Numbered from the stretch's first letter, positions 1-6,588 are shown. The stretch: 10,103 nucleotides of DNA from an uncultured Polaribacter sp. (GCA_913050305.1 CAJXAS010000052.1:1-10103); one strand, 5' to 3'. A program made the numbers and translations. Notes: generated from the sequence alone by a model not told the origin.

Positions 1-829
1 TGTAATAGAACCTATTAGGATCATTTTCATCATTATATTTATAGTCTAAATTAATGTTCATGTATTTATTGTTCACTGCTTCAGAAATAGCATGCAACTC
101 TGTACTTAACTTATCTGAACCAATTAAATAAACGTAGTTAGGGTCCGCTTTATGTCTATCATCAATTCGACCAACCATATCAATATTCAAATCGCACACC
201 GTATTTGCTAGTGGAAATATAGGATCTACATCTGTATAATATTTAGAACCTAATAATCCTTTTTCTTCTCCAGTAACATGTAAAAATAAGATAGAACGTT
301 TTGGTCCTTTTCCTGCTTTTACGGCCATTTTAAAAGCCTGTGCAATTTCTAGCATAGCTACAGTTCCAGAGCCGTCATCGTCTGCACCATTATAAATTTC
401 ACCATCTTTAATTCCTTCGTGGTCTAAATGTGCCGAAATTACTACAATTTCTTCTGGTTTTTCAGTTCCTTTTATAAAAGCAACTACGTTTTCAGAATCT
501 TTATATTCTCCTCTTCTTACATTTTTATTAATCCATTCTGCAGGTACTTCCTGAAAATAATCATCGCCACCTAAAGGAGAAACAATTCCTTCTGACACAT
601 AAAAGTCTTTTAAATATTCAACAGCCGTTTTTTGTCCAGGTTCACCGGTTTCTCTTCCTTCAAAGGCATCTGAAGCATAGATAAATAGGTGTTCTCCTAA
701 ATCTTTTGCAGTAATTGATGCTGCGTATTTTGCAGCCTGATCTACGTTTGCGTCCTCATTAGAAGTCTTTTTACTAGAGCCACAAGCCATAAAAGCAATG
801 GCACTAGCCATGTATAATATTTTTTTCAT
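1..829 (-). CDS. M28-family zinc aminopeptidase lipoprotein (3' end cut off by window edge)
   Basis: Partial gene, 276 codons visible, open to the left edge. Seen: an N-terminal hydrophobic signal (MKKILYMASAIAFMAC) with a probable lipidated Cys16, followed by polar residues, so the protein is probably anchored in a membrane facing the periplasm or the surface. The M28 di-zinc core follows: SAHLDHEG (132-139; His134 metal ligand), NGADDDGSG (147-155; Asp151 bridging ligand), TGEEKGLLGS (186-195; Glu188 general base, Glu189 ligand) and NIDMVGR (215-221; Asp217 ligand). Ligand assignment follows the Aeromonas/Streptomyces aminopeptidase family. The last His ligand expected near the C-terminus lies beyond the window. 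Family role: removal of N-terminal amino acids from peptides, here probably for peptide nutrition or envelope turnover. The ATG at 829-827 is chosen because it starts the signal peptide and lies about 35 bases after a good promoter. It is probably transcribed separately from the ABC genes upstream. Exact substrate unknown. Confidence 0.9.
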   Translation of the reverse strand, partial: MKKILYMASAIAFMACGSSKKTSNEDANVDQAAKYAASITAKDLGEHLFIYASDAFEGRETGEPGQKTAVEYLKDFYVSEGIVSPLGGDDYFQEVPAEWINKNVRRGEYKDSENVVAFIKGTEKPEEIVVISAHLDHEGIKDGEIYNGADDDGSGTVAMLEIAQAFKMAVKAGKGPKRSILFLHVTGEEKGLLGSKYYTDVDPIFPLANTVCDLNIDMVGRIDDRHKADPNYVYLIGSDKLSTELHAISEAVNNKYMNINLDYKYNDENDPNRFYY

Positions 830-865
830 TGATGTAAAAGTATTTGATTGTATTAGTTTAGTTTT

Positions 866-898
866 CAAAAGTAATAAAAAGTTGTAATATTCTCAAAA
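866..898 (-). promoter_or_regulatory. Bacteroidota-type promoter for the M28 peptidase
   Basis: On the minus strand a TTTTG at 898-894 (-33 element, core TTG) is followed after 20 bases by TACTTTTG at 873-866, a full match to the -7 consensus TAnnTTTG. This is the best two-part promoter in the window. Initiation near 860 would give a leader of about 30 bases. The -33 element touches the stop codon of the ATPase gene. Confidence 0.6.
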
Positions 899-1696
899 CT
901 AAGTTTTGTTAATTACAAACTGTTGTAAGGATTTGTTAAATTTTAAAAGGTTATTTGGAAATAGTTTATCAAAGGCATTTTTTGCAATTAACGATTCTGT
1001 AGTGCCAAATTGAAGGTTGTTTTCTGTTAATAAAATAATTTCATCAGAAAGCTTTAATGCTAAATTTATTTCATGAGAAGATACAATAATAGTCTTATTT
1101 GTTTGCTTTACTAATTGCTGCAACAATGAAAATATATTTATAGTTTGATGCATGTCTAGATGCGCAGTGGGTTCATCTAAAATAATAACGTCTGTGTCTT
1201 GCGCCAAAGCTCTGGCTATTAAAACACGTTGCAATTGGCCGTCACTCAATTCATAAAAACGTTGGTTTTTTAAGTGTCCAATTTCAGTTTGCTTAATAGC
1301 GGTTTCTATCTTTTCTAAATCAGCTTTAGAAAGCGTATCAATCCAATTAGTATAAGGTTGTCTGCCCAACGCAATTAGTTCAAAAACAGTTAGCTGACTT
1401 TCTGGTAAACGCTCTGTTAACACTAAACTTAGTTTTTTAGAAAGATCATTTTCAGAATAGGTATTTAATTCTTTTCCTTCAAAATAAATGGCCCCAGTAA
1501 TAGGTTTTTGAACTTTACAAAGTGTTCTTAAGAGTGTCGATTTACCGATACCATTTTTACCTAAAACACTAATTAGTCTTCCTTTTTCTATAGAAAGGTT
1601 TATGTTAGAAAAAATAATGTGGTCTTGTTTTTTCTGTGGATACCCAATTGTGAGGTTTTCCGTTTTTAAGATGCTATTTTCAGAGTTTTCTATCAT
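899..1696 (-). CDS. ABC transporter ATP-binding protein, iron-chelate/cobalamin type (FecE/BtuD-like)
   Basis: 265-residue ATPase that would power import of an iron chelate, haem or cobalamin through the permease encoded just upstream. Seen: Walker A GKNGIGKST (46-54), signature LSDGQ (150-154, Asp instead of the commoner Gly), Walker B DVIILDEP (169-176, catalytic Glu175), D-loop AHLD (178-181) and switch histidine His208 in SSHE. The Q-loop position, by alignment with FecE-like proteins, reads VLTE, so Glu95 replaces the usual Gln. The segment LTVFELIALGRQPY (102-115) is typical of the FecE/BtuD subfamily. Its ATG directly abuts the stop of the permease gene (TAAATG), so the two are probably translationally coupled and form one transporter. 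The ligand cannot be told from the ATPase. Confidence 0.93.
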   Translation of the reverse strand: MIENSENSILKTENLTIGYPQKKQDHIIFSNINLSIEKGRLISVLGKNGIGKSTLLRTLCKVQKPITGAIYFEGKELNTYSENDLSKKLSLVLTERLPESQLTVFELIALGRQPYTNWIDTLSKADLEKIETAIKQTEIGHLKNQRFYELSDGQLQRVLIARALAQDTDVIILDEPTAHLDMHQTINIFSLLQQLVKQTNKTIIVSSHEINLALKLSDEIILLTENNLQFGTTESLIAKNAFDKLFPNNLLKFNKSLQQFVINKT

Positions 1697-2725
1697 TTAA
1701 ACAAATAATTTCTTTTTTCTAATTAGCAACCAAATAACAATTGGAGCACCAAATAAAGAGGTAATTGCGTTAATTGGTAAAGTAAATTCACTAGTTGGTA
1801 ATTGTGATATAGAATCGCAAATTAATAGAATACTTGCTCCTAGAATTATTACAGCGGGAAGCAGTATTTTGTGATTAGAAGAAACGAAAATCATTCTAGC
1901 AATGTGCGGTACTGCCAAACCTACAAAAGCAATTGGGCCTGCAAAAGCGGTAATAACTCCTGTTAAAATACTTGTAATTAATAAAATGATATTTCTATTC
2001 TTTTTTACATTAATACCTAAGCTTTTTGCGTAATTTTCACCTAGTAGCAGACTGTTTAAAGGTTTTATAACTGCTACCGTTGCTAATATACCAATAATGT
2101 AAATAACCATAAAAACTAAGATTTCATTCCAAGAAAGGTTGCCAAGGCTGCCAAAGCTCCAGAATAGAAATTGCTGAATTTGTGCAGCTTCACTAAAATA
2201 CGCTAAAACACTGATAACTGCAGATGTTAAGCTGCCAAACATTAATCCAATAATTAAGATAGACATGGTATTTCGAACTCTATTTGCTGCTATAATTACT
2301 GCAGATAAAACCAAGAAAGCACCTACACTAGCTGCAATTGGAAAAGACCAATTAGAAACAGAGTGTGCTAAGAAAAACCCACCAAAAAGAGAGGAACCTA
2401 AAATTAACAATGCAACTCCCAAACTCGCGCCAGAAGAAATACCCAGAACAAAAGGCCCCGCTAATGGATTTCTAAATAGTGTTTGCATTAATAAGCCAGC
2501 AACAGACAATCCAGAACCTACTAATATTGCAGTAATTGCTTTTGGTAATCTAAAATTTAAAATAATAGTTTGCCAACTTTCTTTGACACTAGCATCTCCT
2601 GTTAGGGTGTTTAAGATATCTTTAAAAGGTATAATAACAGAGCCTAAACTAATGTTTATAGCAAACAGCACTATCAGTAATACTGATAAAAGGATAAACT
2701 GTTTTCTGTATGATTTTTGCTTCAT
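1697..2725 (-). CDS. FecCD/BtuC-family ABC transporter permease
   Basis: 342 residues, the usual size for the family, with about ten hydrophobic segments in the inner membrane. Seen: RLPK (59-62), AGLLMQ (76-81), RNPLAGPFVLGISSGAS (85-101), FWSFGSL (188-194), the cytoplasmic coupling-loop region LLLGENYAKSLGINV (226-240), GPIAFVGLAVPHIAR (263-277) and the closing LPINAITSLFGAPI (316-329). These are the hallmarks of permeases for siderophores, haem and vitamin B12. One permease gene is present, so it probably works as a homodimer with the ATPase downstream. It starts 23 bases after the Dabb gene, in an apparent operon with it and rdgB. No substrate-binding protein or TonB-dependent receptor lies in the window, so the partner must be encoded elsewhere and the ligand remains open. 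Confidence 0.95.
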   Translation of the reverse strand: MKQKSYRKQFILLSVLLIVLFAINISLGSVIIPFKDILNTLTGDASVKESWQTIILNFRLPKAITAILVGSGLSVAGLLMQTLFRNPLAGPFVLGISSGASLGVALLILGSSLFGGFFLAHSVSNWSFPIAASVGAFLVLSAVIIAANRVRNTMSILIIGLMFGSLTSAVISVLAYFSEAAQIQQFLFWSFGSLGNLSWNEILVFMVIYIIGILATVAVIKPLNSLLLGENYAKSLGINVKKNRNIILLITSILTGVITAFAGPIAFVGLAVPHIARMIFVSSNHKILLPAVIILGASILLICDSISQLPTSEFTLPINAITSLFGAPIVIWLLIRKKKLFV

Positions 2726-2748
2726 TTTTTAATGAGGAGATCTTGTAT

Positions 2749-3138
2749 TTATTTTTTATTCCAATAATCTAAAACCAATACATCGTCTAAATGAGGTTCT
2801 AAAAGTGCTACAAAAGCTTGGTGTGAAGGATGAGGTAAATATTTTGCTAAACCTTCTTCACTGTCAAAAGTAACAAAAAAGCAGTGTGTAAATCCTTTGT
2901 TTAATCCTTCAAGACTATTATTTAACCCCCATTCAAAGTTTTTAATAGCCTCAATTTTATTAGGTAAAGCTATAAATGCATTTTCTATACTTTTAATAGC
3001 TTCTGGTGTTGCTTCCTTTTTAAATTTGAATAAGACTACGTGGCGTAATTGTTTTTTCATGCTGGTAACGTTTTCACTTCTTTTAGCACAATTATTAAAA
3101 CTTAAAAAGGCTATTAAAATAAGAACAAGTTTTTTCAT
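2749..3138 (-). CDS. Dabb-domain (stress-responsive alpha/beta barrel) protein, probable lipoprotein
   Basis: 129 residues. Seen: a signal-like N-terminus MKKLVLILIAFLSFNNC with a possible lipid-attachment Cys17, though Asn at -1 and -2 is a poor lipobox. Then a Dabb domain at about 31-127, with RHVVLFKFK (32-40), FEWGLN (68-73), EGLNKGFTHCFFVTF (77-91), YLPHPSHQAFV (100-110) and PHLDDVLVLDYW (115-126). Dabb domains form dimeric ferredoxin-like barrels. Characterised relatives include plant stress proteins and some polyketide cyclases, but most bacterial ones have no known reaction. The long start is preferred because its ATG overlaps the rdgB stop by one base (TAATG). A second ATG at 3060-3058 (Met27) would give a cytoplasmic protein of 103 residues, about the size of a bare domain. 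It is probably cotranscribed with rdgB and the ABC genes. Confidence 0.85.
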   Translation of the reverse strand: MKKLVLILIAFLSFNNCAKRSENVTSMKKQLRHVVLFKFKKEATPEAIKSIENAFIALPNKIEAIKNFEWGLNNSLEGLNKGFTHCFFVTFDSEEGLAKYLPHPSHQAFVALLEPHLDDVLVLDYWNKK

Positions 3139-3722
3139 TAGTTCGTTTTTAAGTTTAATAAGAAATCAATTAATTTTTGAATAGCAATTCCTCTGTGAGA
3201 AATCTTATTTTTTTCTTCAGATTTCATGTTTGCAAAAGATTCAGAAAACCCGACTGGTTTAAAAATAGGGTCATATCCAAAACCCTTTCTGCCTTGTTTT
3301 TCTTTTAAAATTTCACCTTTACATACTCCTTCAAATAGGTATTGTTTTCCGTTTAAATTTAAACAAACAGCAGTTCTAAATTGTGCATTTCTATTTTCTT
3401 TATTTGCTAATTCTGCTAATAATTTTTGCATATTATTTTCAGAATTTGAAGGCTCTCCTGCATAACGCGCAGAATATACACCTGGTTTGTTGTCTAAACT
3501 TTCTACTTCAAGACCGGTATCATCTGCAAAGCAAGGGTAGCCAAATTTTTGTGTAATATAATCTGCTTTTAATTTTGCATTTCCTTCTAAAGTAGTTTCA
3601 GTTTCTTCAACGTCATTAAAACAATTAATGTCTTTTAAACTTAAAACTTCTATAGAATTTAAAAGCATTTCTTGTACTTCTTTTAATTTATTAAGATTGT
3701 TAGTTGCAAATACTAATTTCAT
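3138..3722 (-). CDS. rdgB: RdgB/HAM1 non-canonical purine NTP pyrophosphatase (dITP/XTP)
   Basis: 194 residues, normal family length. It hydrolyses dITP, ITP and XTP to the monophosphate plus pyrophosphate, keeping deaminated purines out of DNA and RNA; cytoplasmic. Seen in order: FATNNLNKLKE (5-15), the nucleotide and phosphate-binding start; TLEGNAKLKA (44-53); ADDTGLEVESL (66-76) with the catalytic Asp68 by alignment to the E. coli enzyme; GVYSARYAG (81-89); GRKGFGYDPIF (144-154), the base-recognition region; and SHRGIA (175-180). All key motifs are intact. It lies 56 bases after rlmH and overlaps the Dabb gene by one base, so it appears to head the rdgB-Dabb-permease-ATPase run. In the gap before it I see only a weak -7 match (TATTTTTA on the minus strand), so read-through from rlmH is possible. 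Confidence 0.96.
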   Translation of the reverse strand: MKLVFATNNLNKLKEVQEMLLNSIEVLSLKDINCFNDVEETETTLEGNAKLKADYITQKFGYPCFADDTGLEVESLDNKPGVYSARYAGEPSNSENNMQKLLAELANKENRNAQFRTAVCLNLNGKQYLFEGVCKGEILKEKQGRKGFGYDPIFKPVGFSESFANMKSEEKNKISHRGIAIQKLIDFLLNLKTN

Positions 3723-3778
3723 AAGGTAAAAATAGACAATTAAAAAGTCAGAGCATATAAATAGTTAAATAAGCTGTA

Positions 3779-4252
3779 TTACTCATGGTGATAAGGTTCA
3801 TTCTTTAAGATAGTAAAACCTCTATACAATTGTTCTACAATGAATAAGCGAATCATTTGGTGTGAAAATGTCATTTTAGAAAGCGATATTTTTCCATTTG
3901 ATTTTTTATAAACGGCATCAGAAAAACCATAAGGACCGCCAATAACCAAAACTAACTGTTTTAAGCCAGCATTCATTTTCTTCTGTAAATACTGAGAAAA
4001 TTCAATAGAGGTAAAGTGTTTGCCTTTGTCATCTAATAAAATGAGATGATCTGTATTTTGTAGTTTGGATAAAATTAATTCGCCTTCTTTATCTTTCTGC
4101 TGCACTTCACTTAAATTTTTCACATTTTTAATATCAGGAATAACTTCTAATTCGAACTTAATATAGTGCTTTAGTCGGTTTTGGTACTCTTCAATTAACT
4201 GAATTAAGTGCTTATTATCTGTTTTACCAACGGCAAGTAGTTTAATTTTCAT
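3779..4252 (-). CDS. rlmH: 23S rRNA (pseudouridine-1915-N3) methyltransferase RlmH
   Basis: 157 residues, against 155 in E. coli. It methylates N3 of pseudouridine 1915 in helix 69 of 23S rRNA, using S-adenosylmethionine, on assembled 70S ribosomes. Seen: MKIKLLAVGK start; LLDDKGKHFTS (72-82); VIGGPYGF (103-110), part of the SAM-binding trefoil knot of SPOUT enzymes; LSKMTFSHQMIRLFIVEQLYRG (124-145, split here as a core of Ser-Lys-Met and His131); and the C-terminal YHHE, where the terminal Tyr-His region serves catalysis in this family. It is complete, with no oddities. It diverges from the pentapeptide gene, with a 296-base spacer between them. Confidence 0.97.
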   Translation of the reverse strand: MKIKLLAVGKTDNKHLIQLIEEYQNRLKHYIKFELEVIPDIKNVKNLSEVQQKDKEGELILSKLQNTDHLILLDDKGKHFTSIEFSQYLQKKMNAGLKQLVLVIGGPYGFSDAVYKKSNGKISLSKMTFSHQMIRLFIVEQLYRGFTILKNEPYHHE

Positions 4253-4333
4253 ACTTATTTTAAGTTTATAACTTTATTTAACTTTCAGTATTATGCGAAA
4301 AGTATACCGAGTACTTCTAAATTGTATTGAACA

Positions 4334-4341
4334 CAAATTTA
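4334..4341 (-). promoter_or_regulatory. Candidate -7 promoter element for rlmH
   Basis: TAAATTTG on the minus strand matches TAnnTTTG, about 80 bases before the rlmH ATG. No TTG is seen at the expected distance upstream. A nearer 7-of-8 match (TACTTTTC) occurs on the same strand in the stretch around 4300. The assignment is tentative. Confidence 0.35.
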
Positions 4342-4394
4342 TTGGTTTTAAAACATAAACTAGATAGAAGTAACAAAAAGTTCAAAATCATTGT

Positions 4395-4402
4395 TATTTT
4401 TG
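4395..4402 (+). promoter_or_regulatory. Candidate -7 promoter element just before the inverted repeat
   Basis: TATTTTTG matches TAnnTTTG on the plus strand. Initiation a few bases downstream would make a transcript that begins almost exactly with the hairpin at 4411-4458 and runs into the pentapeptide gene. There is no TTG at the -33 position, so the call rests on the -7 element alone. Confidence 0.35.
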
Positions 4403-4410
4403 TATTTGAA

Positions 4411-4458
4411 TAATAATAACTACTTTTAAAAGAACTCTTTTAAAAGTAGTTATTATTA
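4411..4458. repeat. Perfect 22-base inverted repeat with 4-base loop
   Basis: The left arm 4411-4432 and right arm 4437-4458 are exact reverse complements around the loop AACT (4433-4436), and the outer loop bases could also pair. The arms are almost all A/T. Each arm contains the self-complementary decamer CTTTTAAAAG (4423-4432 and 4437-4446), giving two tandem copies with centres 14 bases apart. It sits between divergent genes, not after one, and lacks the G/C-rich stem plus T-run of a terminator. It could be a paired operator, an mRNA 5' stabilising hairpin, or a remnant of a small palindromic element. Confidence 0.85.
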
Positions 4459-4519
4459 GAAGAAAATATATGTGCTGTGATGTAGATTTTATTTATTCGG
4501 ACATATTAATTTTGTAGTA

Positions 4520-4527
4520 TAGATTTG
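4520..4527 (+). promoter_or_regulatory. Candidate -7 promoter element for the pentapeptide gene
   Basis: TAGATTTG matches TAnnTTTG, 21 bases before the ATG at 4549, which would give a short leader of some 15 bases. The expected -33 position near 4497-4499 lacks TTG. It is an alternative to, or additional to, the element at 4395. Confidence 0.4.
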
Positions 4528-4548
4528 TATTTTAAAGTAATGTATTAA

Positions 4549-5121
4549 ATGAATGATAACTATTTTGATAGCGAGGAGTATACAAAAATTGATTTCACAA
4601 AAACGAACATCAAGAAAGGAGAGTATGATAATTGCACTTTTGTAAATTGTGATTTCCAAAACATACATGTTTCTAATATTCAGTTTTTAGAGTCTAAATT
4701 TATCGATTGTAATTTTAGCAATGCCAAGATAAATGATACTTCATTTAAAGAAGTTAATTTTATCAATTGTAAAATGATTGGTATAAAATTTAATGAGGTA
4801 CATCCGTTTTTATTACAGATGTCATTTAAAGAATGTCAATTAAATTTCTCGTCTTTTTATCAATTAAAAATACAGAACACAAAATTTATTTCTTGCAATT
4901 TAGAGGAAGTAGATTTTACAGAAACAGTTGCAACGGACTGCATATTTGAGAACTCAAATTTGAAAGGAGCAATTTTTGAGAATTCAAATTTAGAGAAATC
5001 TGATTTTCGAATGGCACTTAATTTTAATATAAATCCTGAGATAAACCGTCTAAAGGGAGCAAAATTTAGTAGTCAAAATCTATTTGGACTACTCTCTACT
5101 TATAAAATTATTATTGAATGA
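4549..5121 (+). CDS. Pentapeptide-repeat protein, Qnr/MfpA-like fold
   Basis: 190 residues made of a right-handed quadrilateral beta-helix. The central Phe/Leu position can be followed every five residues from Phe16 to Phe81 (14 repeats), then after a two-residue register shift from Phe93 to Phe153 (13 repeats), about seven coils in all. The break at 82-92 includes His85-Pro86 and may be a loop. The C-terminal part (NINPEINRLKGAKF, 160-173, then GLLSTYKI) resembles a capping or dimer segment seen in soluble pentapeptide proteins. There is no signal peptide, so it is probably cytoplasmic. Known relatives of this shape (Qnr, MfpA, McbG) mimic DNA and protect gyrase from quinolones or toxins, but many pentapeptide proteins do something else, and gyrase binding here is only a possibility. 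Its stop overlaps the next gene's start (ATGA). Confidence 0.88.
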   Translation: MNDNYFDSEEYTKIDFTKTNIKKGEYDNCTFVNCDFQNIHVSNIQFLESKFIDCNFSNAKINDTSFKEVNFINCKMIGIKFNEVHPFLLQMSFKECQLNFSSFYQLKIQNTKFISCNLEEVDFTETVATDCIFENSNLKGAIFENSNLEKSDFRMALNFNINPEINRLKGAKFSSQNLFGLLSTYKIIIE

Positions 5122-5588
5122 AAAATATATACTTACTATGCTGTACAATCTTTTTTTTTTCTTGCAGTAAAAAGCAACAAGATGTTCCTGTTTTTAAATA
5201 TGCTCTTGAGCAGAAAGACTCCGAATATTATGTTTTAAATAGCGAATTAAATAATGGGGTTGCAGTATTTAAATATGCAAATGCTAAAGATGTACTTCAA
5301 AATTTAGATTTAAAATTTATTATTGAAAAAGAATCTTTAATTTTAAACCAAGAAATTTACACAATAACGTCGAAAACATATAGCTCTGCAAGTTTAGAAT
5401 TTAAAATGTATCAGAAAAAAGATGTTAAAAATAACATTAGTACCTTAGTTTTTAATAAAGATTACGGCCTTTTAGCAAGTGTTAGTGCTAAAGCAAACTT
5501 TGTGTTATTAAAGGATACCATTACTGCATTAGAGAAAGAAGTGTTTTTTAAAGAATTATTTATAAATTTAAACAAAATAAAATTTTAA
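5118..5588 (+). CDS. Small lipoprotein of unknown function
   Basis: 156 residues, family not recognised. Seen: a signal peptide MKNIYLLCCTIFFFSC with probable lipid-attachment Cys16 (FFSC lipobox), then Ser-Lys-Lys and a Lys/Glu-rich polar region. The mature part alternates short hydrophobic and charged stretches, suggesting a beta-rich domain exposed to the periplasm, and has no cysteine after the lipid site. The signal region is encoded across a run of ten T (5151-5160). The ATG overlaps the pentapeptide stop (ATGA), so both are likely made from one mRNA, and YihY follows 43 bases later. The overlap, the intact frame and the classical lipoprotein signal argue that the gene is real. Function cannot be inferred. 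Confidence 0.75.
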   Translation: MKNIYLLCCTIFFFSCSKKQQDVPVFKYALEQKDSEYYVLNSELNNGVAVFKYANAKDVLQNLDLKFIIEKESLILNQEIYTITSKTYSSASLEFKMYQKKDVKNNISTLVFNKDYGLLASVSAKANFVLLKDTITALEKEVFFKELFINLNKIKF

Positions 5589-5631
5589 TGAGTTTTTCAC
5601 TTCTGTGTAGAAATCTAACAGATAAAACAGT

Positions 5632-6570
5632 ATGTCAAAAGAAATAGAACACAAATTAAACAAAATACCGGTATTAAATATCTTAGTAAAATTTGGCAAG
5701 AAAATTAAAATTCCAGGTTTAGAAGGCATGTCTTTATATGATGTATTAGAGATGTACATTATTGGTATTGTAGAAGGTGCTTTAACTACAAGGGCTGGCG
5801 GAATAGCATACAGTTTCTTTATGGCAATTTTTCCATTTTTGTTATTTATTCTAACCTTAATACCTTACATACCTATAGAAGGTTTTCAAGAAGGTTTATT
5901 CTCTTTTATCAAAGATGTTTTACCACCTCAAACCTTTGATGCTGTAAATTTGGTAATTGGAGACATTGTAAATAATCAATACGGTGGTTTGCTTTCTTTT
6001 GGTTTTTTATTATCCATATTTTTAATGACAAATGGTATCAACTCAATTTTTAGTGGATTCGAATATTCTTACCATGTAAAAGAAGTTAGAAATGTTTTTA
6101 AGACTTATTTTGTTTCCATAGGAGTTTCTCTATTACTCTCTTTTTTCTTAATTGTAACGGTTGCTTTGGTTATTTTATATCAAGTAGCTTTATTGAAAAT
6201 AGACGAAAAGGGTTGGTTTAATACCGCCGATTTAGATTTATTTTACTACGGAAGAGGAGTGCTGTTTTTAGTGATGATTTTTACTGTTGTTTCGTTGCTA
6301 TTTAGATATGGTACAAAACAAGGTAAAGAAACAAGGTTCTTTTCTGCAGGTGCTCTTTTAACAACAATTGTATCTTTGTTTACCTTTTATTTATTTGGTA
6401 TTTATGTAGTAAAATTTGCGCAATACAATCAATTATATGGTTCTATTGGTACGCTGTTAATTTTAATGCTATTCACTTGGCTAAATGCAATTATTCTATT
6501 ATTAGGTTTCGAATTAAATGCTTCTATCTATAGTTTAAGGCAAAGAAATAAAACAGATATAACTGCTTAA
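5632..6570 (+). CDS. YihY/BrkB-family inner-membrane protein
   Basis: 312 residues with a cytoplasmic N-terminus of about 40 residues and six hydrophobic segments at roughly 58-80, 116-140, 158-186, 207-225, 237-261 and 270-297. Family marks: TTRAGGIAYSFFMAIFPFLL (52-71), corresponding to the conserved stretch at the first membrane segment, MTNGINSIFSGFEYSY (132-147), and the last segment with YGSIGTLLILM (269-279), LNAIILLLGFELNA (284-297). The family was once labelled ribonuclease BN in error. Members have been linked to serum resistance (BrkB) and envelope functions, but no molecular activity is established. It is likely cotranscribed with the lipoprotein gene, as I see no promoter in the 43-base gap. 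It is complete, with ATG at 5632. Confidence 0.9.
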   Translation: MSKEIEHKLNKIPVLNILVKFGKKIKIPGLEGMSLYDVLEMYIIGIVEGALTTRAGGIAYSFFMAIFPFLLFILTLIPYIPIEGFQEGLFSFIKDVLPPQTFDAVNLVIGDIVNNQYGGLLSFGFLLSIFLMTNGINSIFSGFEYSYHVKEVRNVFKTYFVSIGVSLLLSFFLIVTVALVILYQVALLKIDEKGWFNTADLDLFYYGRGVLFLVMIFTVVSLLFRYGTKQGKETRFFSAGALLTTIVSLFTFYLFGIYVVKFAQYNQLYGSIGTLLILMLFTWLNAIILLLGFELNASIYSLRQRNKTDITA

Positions 6571-6588
6571 AAATCACAACTTTTTCAC

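Noticed and set aside
2265..2732. A 155-codon plus-strand open frame opposite the permease gene
   Set aside because: Antisense to a strongly conserved FecCD permease, with unfamiliar low-complexity protein sequence: a shadow of the real gene.
4411..4458. The inverted repeat as a transcription terminator
   Set aside because: It lies upstream of two divergent genes, its stem is almost pure A/T, and it is followed by GAAGAAAA, not a T-run.
4470..4517. A 15-codon open frame (ATG to TAG) between the inverted repeat and the pentapeptide gene, as a leader peptide
   Set aside because: Short enough to be chance; no run of regulatory codons, no initiation signal, and the second promoter candidate begins at its end.
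5568..5759. A 63-codon minus-strand open frame across the lipoprotein-YihY junction, as a small gene or antitoxin
   Set aside because: Mostly antisense to the YihY start region, with no recognisable motif or start signal.
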